Source: FEN-1297 sp046705645 (lineage in GTDB: Bacteria; Bacteroidota; Ignavibacteria; Ignavibacteriales; Ignavibacteriaceae). Taken from it: a stretch of DNA of 24,858 nt. This document shows positions 14,957 to 24,202 of this stretch, one piece after another. The stretch covers positions 1-24,858 of the forward strand of contig JBJKQE010000161.1 in the NCBI GenBank assembly GCA_046705645.1, written 5' to 3'. A model generated the notes under the pieces. It did not search any database. It saw only the letters and a program-made list of their open reading frames with translations, and was not told the DNA's origin. A program made the position numbers and the translations under genes. Each line of letters begins with the position of its first letter. The stretch's first letter is position 1.

Positions 14957-16600
14957 CTATTTGATCTTTTCAAACTTATTACCATTATAATACAGCTGCG
15001 TTAAATGTAAATTGTGCGGTTTCAATTTGACAACGGCTATAGACTGTGGTTCATTGTATTTAATATAAGTACTTATATTAAATACTACATTATTATTACT
15101 ATATGAAATAAATTCCTTTTCAATTATAGCTTCCGATTTACCTCCTATCGGAAGAAATCTTCCACCGTATAAATGAAAAATATAAACCGAATCTGAATTT
15201 TGCTTAAATAATATCTTGCTTGTATCGCTTAATAATTCTGCTCTTAAAGGAGAAAATATTTCTAAATCCCTATCATTTAAAATCCATTGAATGGATTGTT
15301 GTACCCCGAGTTTCATCATAGGAATTCTATTTAATTTATCAGGTACACACCAGACAAAAACCGAATCGGTTTTAATTTCACTTTTTATCTTCTGCAGACT
15401 AATTAAAGATTTATTAAGCTTATTGCCTGCTGCTACCCATTGCTGCATTAATATAAAGTCATATATTATTAAAAAAATAAAAATAGGGACAATAATAATT
15501 TTCAAAACTTTCGTGTAATTTAATTTTTCCCAATAAAATTCTAAAATGCATGCTAATGACCATACTAATCCTATAGAAGCTGTAAAGACATACCAGCGCA
15601 TAAGCTTTGGAAGGGCAGGAATAATAAAAATAGTAAACCAGGCTAAACCGCCTAGGAAAAGATTTTTTTTCTCTTTGCTTAATTGTTTAAAGGCATAAAG
15701 GATAAAATATATCAACAGAATCAAGGTTAATGACAATGGAATTACAACAAGCCAATTGTGTAAATTATGATTAACAAATTCCAAGGCTTTAGGCGGCAAA
15801 AAAGCTAACGGTATATATATAAAATAATTTTCAATCCAGGTTATCGGACCACTATTATGGAAGTTGGGTGAATTAAACGGTGAACCTCCGATTACAATAA
15901 ATCTATATAATATGACGAGGCATAAAACACCAAAAGCCATAAAAATATGTTTTACTATTTCTTTAAACTTTATTTTTACCATTCCCCTTCTTATAATGTA
16001 TACAATCAATGGAATTAAAAAACCTATAAAAGCTAGTTCTTTTACCAGAAGTGAAGCTGTAAAAAAACATAGGAAATAAATTAAGTATTTTTTTGAATTA
16101 GTTTGCTTTTCAATTAAAAAATAATAGCTGATAAAGCTTAACAATAACAATACAGCAAGCAAGGATTCCCCTTGATCGGCAATCCATGCAATTTGAAATT
16201 CATGCGAAGGAAGGATAGCAAAGAAAACAGTTAATAAAAGCGATAATTTTGTATTTAGATTAATTTTAATACCAGCATACAAAATTATTATGCAACAAAA
16301 TGTGTAAAGTAAAAGGCTTACAAATCTAAAAGGGAATGGCTCAAATCCCGTAATTAAAAGAATAGCCGGGTGTATTACATTACCTAGAGGTCTCCAATAA
16401 TAATATGAAACATCCGGTGTCCAAAAAGGTTTGAAAATTGATAAAAAAGATTTACCGGAATTATAGCTTAAAATTTGATAATCATCATTAATAAAGGGTA
16501 TGTATAAAGCCGGGAACCATGAAATAAATACGGCCCCTGCAATAATAATATATTTAGAAAATGTTTTAGTATTTATCGAATCAAAATTATTATTTTTCAC
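14957..16600 (-). CDS. GT-C-type membrane glycosyltransferase
   Basis: A 547-residue protein with about ten or eleven hydrophobic helices through residue ~375, then a soluble C-terminal region of ~170 residues. The first extracytoplasmic loop has the acidic pair FINDDYQIL (Asp39, Asp40) and then YYWRPLGNVIHP (~67-78). This Asp-Asp plus W-R-P-L pattern is characteristic of GT-C enzymes of the protein O-mannosyltransferase/TMTC-like kind, which take sugars from polyprenyl phosphates and act at the periplasmic face. A second conserved-looking segment, PSHEFQIAWIADQGESL (~129-146), fits the family. The start is a GTG without a good ribosome site. Acceptor and sugar are unknown; protein or surface glycan modification is possible. 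The gene is alone on its strand. Confidence 0.7.
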   Translation of the reverse strand: MKNNNFDSINTKTFSKYIIIAGAVFISWFPALYIPFINDDYQILSYNSGKSFLSIFKPFWTPDVSYYYWRPLGNVIHPAILLITGFEPFPFRFVSLLLYTFCCIIILYAGIKINLNTKLSLLLTVFFAILPSHEFQIAWIADQGESLLAVLLLLSFISYYFLIEKQTNSKKYLIYFLCFFTASLLVKELAFIGFLIPLIVYIIRRGMVKIKFKEIVKHIFMAFGVLCLVILYRFIVIGGSPFNSPNFHNSGPITWIENYFIYIPLAFLPPKALEFVNHNLHNWLVVIPLSLTLILLIYFILYAFKQLSKEKKNLFLGGLAWFTIFIIPALPKLMRWYVFTASIGLVWSLACILEFYWEKLNYTKVLKIIIVPIFIFLIIYDFILMQQWVAAGNKLNKSLISLQKIKSEIKTDSVFVWCVPDKLNRIPMMKLGVQQSIQWILNDRDLEIFSPLRAELLSDTSKILFKQNSDSVYIFHLYGGRFLPIGGKSEAIIEKEFISYSNNNVVFNISTYIKYNEPQSIAVVKLKPHNLHLTQLYYNGNKFEKIK

Positions 16601-16837
16601 AAAGCTTAAGTATTATTTATTTGGAGAACTTAAATTAAGAATTTTAGAATAACCTTTATTCTTCAAAATTCACAAAAATTTTTGTTTTTACACTTTTTGA
16701 TTAAAAAAAATATATTAAATTTAAGAAGTAAGATTTTAGAAAAAAAATTATATTATCAACTATCCTTTCAAGAGGTAGAAAATAAGATACTTTATACTAT
16801 TTCGAACCGGAAAATAAATAAATTAAAAGGCTTTTTA
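16601..16837. other. Divergent intergenic region, GT-C gene / PorZ-like gene
   Basis: About 237 very AT-rich bases. The plus-strand frame of the PorZ-like gene stays open upstream through this stretch (from a TTG at 16682), but the added residues are low-complexity Lys/Leu/Ile and precede a clear ribosome site and signal peptide, so I treat it as noncoding. A TATACT near 16795 may be a -10 element, without a good -35. Confidence 0.5.
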
Positions 16838-19087
16838 ATGAAATACCTACTATGTATCTTATTTTATTACCTAATCAATATTCCAACTTACGCTCAACAA
16901 GCAACCAACTGGCAAAATTATACTGATATGAAAAATGTTCAGGCAGTTTTTCCAGTTTCAGGAGAAATTTGGGCTGCAACAAGCGGCGGAGGATTTGTAT
17001 ATAATTATAATTCAAATTCCTTCAAAACTCTGCATAGAGCCGACGGAATGACCGGACAAAATCTGACGGCTGTAACTGTAGATAAATACGGCAAAATTTG
17101 GTTTGGAAGTTCTGACGGTGCAATTGATATTTATGATCCCTCAAATAACTCTGTGAAATCTATCCTTGACATTTATATTTCCGATAAAGCTTCAAAACAA
17201 ATAAATGAACTGACCGCATCTGGTGATACTATTATAGCTTCTACAGATTATGGAATATCACTAATTAACACTAACAATTTAACTTTTTACGACACATTTT
17301 TTAGGTTCGGAAATTTCTCTTCAAACATCCAAGTTAATAATGTAATAAAGTCTAATTTACTATATGCATCTACAGTATCCGGAGTGGCTATACAAAAAAA
17401 AGGTACAACAAATTTATCTGCACCGGAATCATGGAATGTTTATTCATCTGCCGATGGATTGCCGTCAAATAATATAAACAGAATTATATTATTTAATAAC
17501 TCTTTAATTGCTGCAACAGATAAAGGATTGGCAACTTTAGTAGATACAAGTTGGCAGACATATATTCCATCTCTTAGCGGCAATAACATTAACGATTTAT
17601 TAACAGTTGGTGATACATTATATATACTCACAAACAACAATGCAATTTATGCTTATTCTAATAATAACTTAAATGAAAAATATAATTTGTCATTGCCTGC
17701 AACGAAAATCGTATATTCAAGTTCACTTGGGCTGTTGGCAGCAACCTCAAATGGTATATTAAAGCTAAGTAATGCTTCCGGAAATGATTTTATATACCCT
17801 AACGGTCCTGAAACAAATCAATTCCCCTCAATGGCAGTTGATAACAATGGTGTTTTATGGTGCGGAAGCGGATCCGATCAAACAGGGCAGGGATTTTATA
17901 AATTTGACGGACATACATGGACTAATTATTCAACCTCAACCGACACTAATTTACTTTCCAATTTCTTTTTTGTTGTCTATGCAGCTCCCGATAATTCAGT
18001 TGACCTTGGTAGCTGGGGCCGGGGATATATTAATATAAAAGATAATAATATTTCAAATTATTATATAAATAATACCGGTATGAAAGGAACAAATGATAAC
18101 ACGGATGCTAGTTTTTTAGTAATTACAGGATTTGCAGCCGATTCAAAAAATAATTTGTGGGTATTAAATTTCGGAAGCGTTGATGAGAAGCCGTTAAATA
18201 TGGTAACACCTGACGATACTTGGTATTATTATTCTATGCCTGCAGCACCTCAACAATATGTAAAGGGATATTTAAATCTTACAATTGATCAATATGATAC
18301 AAAATGGTTCACCAATAATACTCTTAAACCGGGTCTTTATTACTACAATGAGAACAAAACTTACAATGATTTGAGCGATGATAGCTACGGTTATTTGTCT
18401 ACTTCAAACGGATTGAATACAAATACTATTAATTCTTTAGTCGTGGATCTAAGAGGAGACCTTTGGGTCGGCACCAGCTTAGGTGTAAATATAATTTCCA
18501 ATACAGATGCGGTATTAAATGGCAGTGGTTCACAATTATCCATTTCAAGTGTTTTTACTTTACGCCAGCAGTCAATCAACTGCATAGCAGTAGATCCTAT
18601 AAATGATAAATGGATTGGAACAAATCAAGGTTTGCTTCTAGTGAACTCGGATGGATCAAGTTTATTGGCATCTTACAATACTCAAAATAGTCCATTGTTA
18701 AGTGATATAATTACCAGCATTGCTGTTGATAAAAATACCGGAACTGTCTATGTAGGTACAAATAACGGATTAACTTCATTTCAAACTCCGGCAATTCAAC
18801 CTCAGGCTAGTTTTACAAAATTGTTTATGTATCCAAGTCCGTTTGTTCTTAAAAACGGTGTTAACAAATTAACTATTGACGGCTTAATTAAAGATTCTCA
18901 AATAAAAATAATTTCTATTACGGGAAAATTAATTAAAGAATTTGCTTCACCCGGAGGTAAAATTGCTTATTGGGATGGAACAGACACAAATGGAAATTTA
19001 GTTAACTCAGGTATTTATTTAGTTGTCGCTTATGATGCTGACGGTAATAATGTTTTTACGGGAAAAATTGCTGTACTGCATCAATAA
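16838..19087 (+). CDS. PorZ-like secreted beta-propeller protein with type IX-style C-terminal domain
   Basis: A 749-residue exported protein. The signal peptide is MKYLLCILFYYLINIPTYA; AAAAGG lies seven bases before ATG 16838, which rules out a longer start at TTG 16682. The body is a series of propeller blades of the two-component-regulator propeller type (repeats such as KIWFGSSDGAI, SLIAATDKGLATL, GVLWCGSGSD, DLWVGTSLGVN, DKWIGTNQGLL), enough for two seven-bladed propellers. The last ~90 residues start with MYPSPF and contain IKIISITGKLIKEF and YWDGTDTNGNLVNSGIY, a FlgD/Por-type sorting-like domain. Two propellers plus this tail is the architecture of PorZ, part of the type IX attachment complex in Porphyromonas. 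The match is by layout; a sensor or other secreted propeller protein remains possible. Confidence 0.7.
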   Translation: MKYLLCILFYYLINIPTYAQQATNWQNYTDMKNVQAVFPVSGEIWAATSGGGFVYNYNSNSFKTLHRADGMTGQNLTAVTVDKYGKIWFGSSDGAIDIYDPSNNSVKSILDIYISDKASKQINELTASGDTIIASTDYGISLINTNNLTFYDTFFRFGNFSSNIQVNNVIKSNLLYASTVSGVAIQKKGTTNLSAPESWNVYSSADGLPSNNINRIILFNNSLIAATDKGLATLVDTSWQTYIPSLSGNNINDLLTVGDTLYILTNNNAIYAYSNNNLNEKYNLSLPATKIVYSSSLGLLAATSNGILKLSNASGNDFIYPNGPETNQFPSMAVDNNGVLWCGSGSDQTGQGFYKFDGHTWTNYSTSTDTNLLSNFFFVVYAAPDNSVDLGSWGRGYINIKDNNISNYYINNTGMKGTNDNTDASFLVITGFAADSKNNLWVLNFGSVDEKPLNMVTPDDTWYYYSMPAAPQQYVKGYLNLTIDQYDTKWFTNNTLKPGLYYYNENKTYNDLSDDSYGYLSTSNGLNTNTINSLVVDLRGDLWVGTSLGVNIISNTDAVLNGSGSQLSISSVFTLRQQSINCIAVDPINDKWIGTNQGLLLVNSDGSSLLASYNTQNSPLLSDIITSIAVDKNTGTVYVGTNNGLTSFQTPAIQPQASFTKLFMYPSPFVLKNGVNKLTIDGLIKDSQIKIISITGKLIKEFASPGGKIAYWDGTDTNGNLVNSGIYLVVAYDADGNNVFTGKIAVLHQ

Positions 19088-19145
19088 TTTTAAAAAGAAA
19101 AGTTTTTTATTTTAATTAAGTTAAGATTTAAATTGAATAGCCTTA

Positions 19146-21095
19146 ATGATAGACCTCTCTAATATTTCTCTGCAATTTAACGGAAAGTATCTATTCCAAA
19201 ATATAAACTATAAAATAAATTCCGGAGATAAAATTTCCTTAGTCGGCGCTAACGGAAGCGGTAAGACCTCATTATTAAGAATAATTGCAAACGAACTGCA
19301 TCCTGAGTCCGGTAAAGTTATTAAACAAAAAGGGATTAATTTAGGCTATTTGCCTCAAGAACATGTTACACATTCAGGCAAAACTTTAATAGGTGAAGCA
19401 TCTTCGGCACTCACAACTATAATTTCACTTCAAGAAAAAGAGGCATATTTAACCAATGAATTAAGTAAAACAAATCTTAGCAAAGAAGATAATTCTGATC
19501 TGATAAATCAATTAGGCGAAGTTCATCATCGCTTGGAAGAATTAGATTCATATAGTGCAGCTTCAAGAATTGAAAAGATTTTACTCGGCTTGGGATTTGA
19601 AGAGAATGATTTTGAAAGATTGACGGATGAATTTTCCGGCGGCTGGCAAATGCGAATTGCACTTGCTAAAATTTTAATTTCACAAAATGATCTTCTCTTG
19701 ATGGATGAACCTACGAATCATCTAGACATTGATTCCTTGGAATGGTTAATGGGATTCTTGAAAGGTTATTCAGGAGCTTTATTAATTGTTTCCCATGATA
19801 AGCGATTTATAAATTCAGTAACAAAAAAAACACTGGAGATTTTTCAAGGTAAATTCAATACTTTTAACGGTGATTATGATTCTTACCTAAAATTTAAAGA
19901 AGAAAGAGACCGGCTTTCAATAAATCAATATCTTCAACAGCAGAAGAAAATTAAGGAAACTGAAAAATTTATAGAAAGATTCAGATATAAAGCAACCAAA
20001 GCAAGGCAAGTGCAAAGCAGAATAAAACATCTTGAGAAAATTAATCTTGAAGAATTGCCCGAATTTAAAGAAGATTTGAACATTAAATTTCCTACTCCTC
20101 CACCCAGCGGCAAGATAAATATTATTCTAAAATCAATTGCAAAATCTTACGGTGAAAAACAAATCTTTAGAAATCTGGATTTTCAGGTGGATAGAAGTGA
20201 AAAAATAGCTTTTATAGGGCCGAATGGCGCCGGTAAATCTACCCTTGCGAAAATTATTGCAGGTGAAACATCAATAAATGAGGGTGAACGCATAATCGGG
20301 CACAATACAATAATTTCATATTATGCTCAGGATGTAGCCGACAATTTGAACCCTGATCTTGATATTTTAGAAACCGTCGATAATATTGCGGAAGAAAAAA
20401 ACATTGGCCAGCTTCGTTCGCTGCTAGGATCATTTTTATTTAGCGGTGACGACGTTTTTAAAAAAATTACGGTGCTTTCCGGGGGGGAAAAAAGCAGAGT
20501 TGCATTGGCAAAAATTTTATTAACAAAATCGAATTTTATAATTCTTGATGAACCCACTAATCACCTTGATATTTCTTCAAAAACTGTTTTGCAAAAAGCT
20601 TTAATCGATTTTCCAGGTTCATTGGTACTTGTATCTCATGATGTTGAATTTTTATCTCCTATTGTAAATAAAGTTGTAGAAATAAGAAAAGGTCAATTAA
20701 AAATATTCCATGGAGGAATTGAATACTATCTTGCGAAAAGAGAACAGTTATTTGTAGAACAAGGAGAAGAAAATCAGACCAAATTTTCAGAAGCGGAATC
20801 AGTTTCAAAAAAAGATCAAAAAAGAATTGAAGCGGGGTTAAGACAAAAAAAATACGATGCCTCAAAAGACATTATAAAAAAAATTAATGAGCTTGAGATA
20901 AAAATTGAGAGTCTGGAAAAAAGAGAAAAAGAGCTGGAAAAAATCTTAGCCGACCAAAAGACATATATAAATCAGGAAATAGCCAGGGATAGAGCTATTG
21001 AATTTAAAGAAGTCAAAAAAATAATTGAAGAAACAATTTCCGAATGGGGAAAGCTTTCCGAAAGGCTGATGTTAATAGAGAAACAATTTAGTTAA
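19146..21095 (+). CDS. ABC-F family ATPase (Uup/YdiF-like)
   Basis: A soluble 649-residue protein with two ABC ATPase domains and no membrane part; ABC-F proteins act on ribosomes, not in transport. Domain 1: Walker A GANGSGKTS near residue 34-42, signature FSGGWQMRIALAK, Walker B LLLMDEPTNHLD. The inter-domain linker, about residues 240-310, is charged and helical, as needed to reach the peptidyl-transferase centre. Domain 2: GPNGAGKST, LSGGEKSRVALAKI, FIILDEPTNHLD. The C-terminal ~100 residues form a Lys/Glu-rich coiled coil (IKKINELEIKIESLEKREKE), as in Uup and YdiF. All catalytic residues are present. It starts 58 bases after the PorZ-like stop, without a clear ribosome site. Its stop shares TTAA with that of the ROK gene. 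Whether it is housekeeping or confers antibiotic protection cannot be told. Confidence 0.93.
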   Translation: MIDLSNISLQFNGKYLFQNINYKINSGDKISLVGANGSGKTSLLRIIANELHPESGKVIKQKGINLGYLPQEHVTHSGKTLIGEASSALTTIISLQEKEAYLTNELSKTNLSKEDNSDLINQLGEVHHRLEELDSYSAASRIEKILLGLGFEENDFERLTDEFSGGWQMRIALAKILISQNDLLLMDEPTNHLDIDSLEWLMGFLKGYSGALLIVSHDKRFINSVTKKTLEIFQGKFNTFNGDYDSYLKFKEERDRLSINQYLQQQKKIKETEKFIERFRYKATKARQVQSRIKHLEKINLEELPEFKEDLNIKFPTPPPSGKINIILKSIAKSYGEKQIFRNLDFQVDRSEKIAFIGPNGAGKSTLAKIIAGETSINEGERIIGHNTIISYYAQDVADNLNPDLDILETVDNIAEEKNIGQLRSLLGSFLFSGDDVFKKITVLSGGEKSRVALAKILLTKSNFIILDEPTNHLDISSKTVLQKALIDFPGSLVLVSHDVEFLSPIVNKVVEIRKGQLKIFHGGIEYYLAKREQLFVEQGEENQTKFSEAESVSKKDQKRIEAGLRQKKYDASKDIIKKINELEIKIESLEKREKELEKILADQKTYINQEIARDRAIEFKEVKKIIEETISEWGKLSERLMLIEKQFS

Positions 21096-22078
21096 ACTTT
21101 TACGTTCAAGAATTCTTCTGCAAGTGCAATTCCGCCGAAAAGCGCAGCATCATCACCAAGTTTACTTGCAATGATTTTTATCCCTTTAGAAGCATCGTTA
21201 AGGACATATTCCTTAAATGAGGCTTTTATCCTCGGAATCATAAAATGATCCAAGGCTTCAACTAGACCGCCTCCCAAAACAATCAGATCAAAGTTCATTA
21301 GATTTGTTAAGTTAGCTACAACCATACCGATTGTTGAACATGCACCTGCGATATGTTTAATTACTAATTTGTCATTAGCTTTAATTGCTTGTGCCAGCAT
21401 TCTGCTCTTTATGGGTTTTTTAGGAGACTTAAATTTATTAAGAATAGTTTTTTTCTTTGATTTCATTTCCTTTTCTATTGCTTTTACAATAGCGCTACGG
21501 CTTGCAACAGCTTCAAAACACCCTTTGTTTCCGCATCCGCAAACCGGCCCGTTCTTTTTTAAAATAATATGACCAATTTCGCCAGCCACATAATTTGATC
21601 CGCGGTAAATTTTCCCATCGATTATTAACGCACCTCCTATCCCCGTACCAATGAAAATTACCATTGCGTTTTTTGCATTCTTTGCCACACCGAATTTTTG
21701 AATGCCAAGGGCTCCAAGATTGACATCATTCTCAATTAAAACCGGTATCGATATTTTTTCCTGAAGCTTTTCTTTTAACGGAAAATTATGGAGGCCGATG
21801 TTGGGAGCTAATCCCACAACTCCCGTATAAGGATTTAGTGCACCCGGAATACCTAAACTTACAGCTTTAATATCGGTAATTTTCAATTTAGCATTTGATA
21901 TTAAATCAAAGACAATCTCTGTTAAAATTTTAATATAAGATTTCTGATTTAAATTCGGGTTGGTCGGCCTTTTAATTTTCGCTTTAATCCCCTCCTTGGA
22001 GTTAATAACCGCAGCTAAAATTTTTGTACCGCCCATATCAATGCTTATTATATTTTTTTTACCCAGAATGTCCTCCAA
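21092..22078 (-). CDS. ROK-family sugar kinase, probable glucokinase
   Basis: A cytoplasmic kinase of the ROK family, most likely phosphorylating glucose, though N-acetylglucosamine or N-acetylmannosamine are possible. It has no N-terminal DNA-binding helix, so it is a kinase rather than a repressor. The phosphate-binding motif IDMGGTKILAAV lies near the N-terminus, then GIPGAL, ENDVNLGALG with the catalytic Asp, GTGIGGALI, and the ROK zinc motif GEIGHI...CGCGNKGCFE. The start is odd: the frame opens at TTG 22078, but the only strong ribosome site, GGAGG (22076-22072), overlaps that codon. An in-frame CTG at 22066-22064 lies five bases after it and gives a normal-length N-terminus. Transcribed alone, divergent from rsmA. 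Confidence 0.9.
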   Translation of the reverse strand: MEDILGKKNIISIDMGGTKILAAVINSKEGIKAKIKRPTNPNLNQKSYIKILTEIVFDLISNAKLKITDIKAVSLGIPGALNPYTGVVGLAPNIGLHNFPLKEKLQEKISIPVLIENDVNLGALGIQKFGVAKNAKNAMVIFIGTGIGGALIIDGKIYRGSNYVAGEIGHIILKKNGPVCGCGNKGCFEAVASRSAIVKAIEKEMKSKKKTILNKFKSPKKPIKSRMLAQAIKANDKLVIKHIAGACSTIGMVVANLTNLMNFDLIVLGGGLVEALDHFMIPRIKASFKEYVLNDASKGIKIIASKLGDDAALFGGIALAEEFLNVKV

Positions 22079-22373
22079 ATTTATATTTAAAATCCTGCAA
22101 GAATTTATTTAAACTTTAAATAAAATTTAAATAATATTAAGTAATTATCGAAATTAAACCTTTTAAGAATTAGGCATTTTGTTTTAGATTTTTTGATCAA
22201 TATAAATACAAAACTAGTTATATTGTTTTATTTATCCGGGAAATGCTTTAATGAGATAAAGATATTTACCGTTAGGATTTAGTTCGGTTACAAATAAGTT
22301 TATTCAATATTACTATATTAAATTAAAATATTATTAAAATTGTTTGTAAGACTCTTATTCAATAATTTTAAGG
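22079..22373. other. Divergent intergenic region, ROK gene / rsmA
   Basis: About 295 AT-rich bases. A TTGATCAA palindrome is at 22193-22200. TTGTTT (22340-22345), 17 bases, TAATTT (22363-22368) is a poor promoter match that would give a leaderless rsmA message. No small gene or stable hairpin was seen. Confidence 0.5.
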
Positions 22374-23177
22374 ATGCAAAAAGTAAAGCCATTAAAAAGA
22401 TTCGGCCAGAATTACATAATAGATAGTAATATTATTTACAAGATAATTTCCGAAATTTCACCTCAAGTTAATGATAATATAATTGAAATTGGACCCGGTT
22501 TAGGTGCCTTAACAGATAAGTTATTGGAAAAGATCGGGCATTTTATTTCGATAGAGATTGACCGGAGGGTAATTAACATTCTTTATGAAAAATATCCCCA
22601 ATTAAATTTAATTAACGCTGATTTCTTAAAACTAGATTTATCGGAATTATTAATAGACAAAAACGGCAAGCTGAGAATTGTAGGGAATATCCCCTATAAT
22701 CTAACCTCCCCTATCCTTTTTAAGATGATCGAATCAAATGAAATAATTAATGACTCGGTTCTAATGATTCAATTGGAAGTTGCTAAAAGGATTACAGCAA
22801 AAAAAGGGACTAAGGATTACGGAATATTAGCAGTTCTAATTCAGCACTTTGCAGATATTAAACTTAGTTTTAAAGTGTCGCCTAATGTATTTCACCCCAA
22901 ACCTAAGGTATATTCTGCAGTTATTCATCTTTGGTTTAAGGAGAACAGTTTAAGGGGGGAAGAAAAGGAATTTTTCATTAAAATAGTAAAGGCTTCATTC
23001 GGAAATAGGAGAAAAACTTTAAAAAATTCATTAAGTAATAGTATATTTAGCAACGTAAATTTTTTAGATTCAGGAATTGACTTGACTCTCCGGGCAGAAC
23101 AACTTGATGTGGAAGATTTTGTCAGACTTACAAAATTTACCCTCGCAAACAATCGGCAAAGTTTACTAAATAAATAA
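22374..23177 (+). CDS. rsmA: 16S rRNA (adenine1518-N6/adenine1519-N6)-dimethyltransferase
   Basis: Dimethylates two adjacent adenines in the 3'-terminal hairpin of 16S rRNA during late small-subunit assembly, using SAM. Also called KsgA. The 267 residues contain the N-terminal KPLKRFGQNYI, motif I with the SAM-binding loop IIEIGPGLGALT (~36-47), the acidic SIEID, ADFLKLD, and the catalytic NIPYNLTSPIL (~104-114). Later FHPKPKVYSAVI and FGNRRKTLKNSL belong to the C-terminal rRNA-binding part. No well-spaced ribosome site precedes the ATG: AAGG directly abuts it, so translation may be leaderless or weakly initiated. It heads a plus-strand series with the PAP2 gene and menG (gaps of 28 and 46 bases). 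Confidence 0.97.
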   Translation: MQKVKPLKRFGQNYIIDSNIIYKIISEISPQVNDNIIEIGPGLGALTDKLLEKIGHFISIEIDRRVINILYEKYPQLNLINADFLKLDLSELLIDKNGKLRIVGNIPYNLTSPILFKMIESNEIINDSVLMIQLEVAKRITAKKGTKDYGILAVLIQHFADIKLSFKVSPNVFHPKPKVYSAVIHLWFKENSLRGEEKEFFIKIVKASFGNRRKTLKNSLSNSIFSNVNFLDSGIDLTLRAEQLDVEDFVRLTKFTLANNRQSLLNK

Positions 23178-23205
23178 AATTCAAAATAACGGCTACATTT
23201 AACAG

Positions 23206-24156
23206 ATGGACATATTAAAATCTTTTTTGATCAAATTAAAAGCTTACGATTTGGTAGTTGTTGTTTTCTATATCTTCCTTACAATTTTAAATATAATTTT
23301 TCATAATGATGTAAATCATTGGCTTTTATGGTCTTCAATAAATATTGTAATTATCTTATTAACTTTTTTAATAGCATTTTTTGAAAATAAATATAACAAT
23401 AAATTCTGGCGTGTTGTTCACTATTGGTATATTGCCCCATTAATTTTGTTAACATTTAAAGAATTATATTTTCAGGTTGAGCCGATAAGGCAGCATGATT
23501 ACGATTGGTTATTTATTAAAATAGACCACTGGATGTTCGGAACCGATCCGACAAAATTCTTGTTGAAATATTCATTTCCTCTTTTAACGGAACTTCTACA
23601 AATTATCTACAGCATGTTTTATCTTTTGCCGATTTTCCTTGCATTGGTTTTATTAAGGAACCGGAGATATATAGCATTGGATTATACGGTTTTTTCAGTA
23701 ATATACGGTTTTTATTTATCATACCTGGGCTATTTTATACTACCGGGAATCGGACCGCGTTTTACATTACACAATTTTGCCACTTTAAATCAGCAATTGC
23801 CCGGATTATTTTTTACAAATTATTTAAGAGATTTTATTGATCTTGGTGAATCTATTCCTCCTGGCACTTTGCATCCGGCTGCAGTTGTGCAGAGAGATGT
23901 TTTCCCAAGCGGTCATACTATGATAACTCTAATTGTCATGTATCTTTCCGTAAAATTAAAAAGCAGATCGAGATATTTCTTTGTACCTGTCGGTGCTCTA
24001 TTAATTTTTGCAACGGTATATTTATGGTATCATTATGTTATAGACTTAATAGGCGGTTTGATATTTATGATATTTGCTATGTGGACGGGTAAATATATCT
24101 TTAATTGGTGGGGAAGAATTCATGGAGAAGAAGAATTCGACTATCATAAGTATTAA
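23206..24156 (+). CDS. PAP2-family membrane protein, inositolphosphotransferase-like
   Basis: A 316-residue membrane protein with about seven or eight hydrophobic helices. It has PAP2 phosphatase/transferase motifs: PGIGPRF (~185-191), FPSGHTM (~243-249) with the first catalytic His, and WYHYVIDLIGG (~275-285) with the second His and the Asp. The segment DHWMFGTDPTKFL (~107-119) and the preceding long helical region are typical of the AUR1/inositol phosphorylceramide synthase-like branch (PAP2_3), which moves phospho-headgroups between lipids. It may therefore be a lipid phosphatase or phosphotransferase with its active site at the outer face of the inner membrane; the substrate cannot be told. 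No ribosome site is evident. It lies between rsmA and menG, probably in one transcript. Confidence 0.8.
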   Translation: MDILKSFLIKLKAYDLVVVVFYIFLTILNIIFHNDVNHWLLWSSINIVIILLTFLIAFFENKYNNKFWRVVHYWYIAPLILLTFKELYFQVEPIRQHDYDWLFIKIDHWMFGTDPTKFLLKYSFPLLTELLQIIYSMFYLLPIFLALVLLRNRRYIALDYTVFSVIYGFYLSYLGYFILPGIGPRFTLHNFATLNQQLPGLFFTNYLRDFIDLGESIPPGTLHPAAVVQRDVFPSGHTMITLIVMYLSVKLKSRSRYFFVPVGALLIFATVYLWYHYVIDLIGGLIFMIFAMWTGKYIFNWWGRIHGEEEFDYHKY

Positions 24157-24202
24157 TTAATTATTTGGAAATTATTACTTTTTCTTTTGCAATATTTTAG
24201 AT

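Noticed and set aside
16682..16837. An N-terminal extension of the PorZ-like gene from TTG 16682.
   Set aside because: The added residues are low-complexity and would bury a clear signal peptide that starts at ATG 16838 with its own AAAAGG ribosome site.
22193..22200. TTGATCAA palindrome between the ROK gene and rsmA.
   Set aside because: Eight-base palindromes are expected by chance and the half-sites are not spaced as in the 729-742 box.
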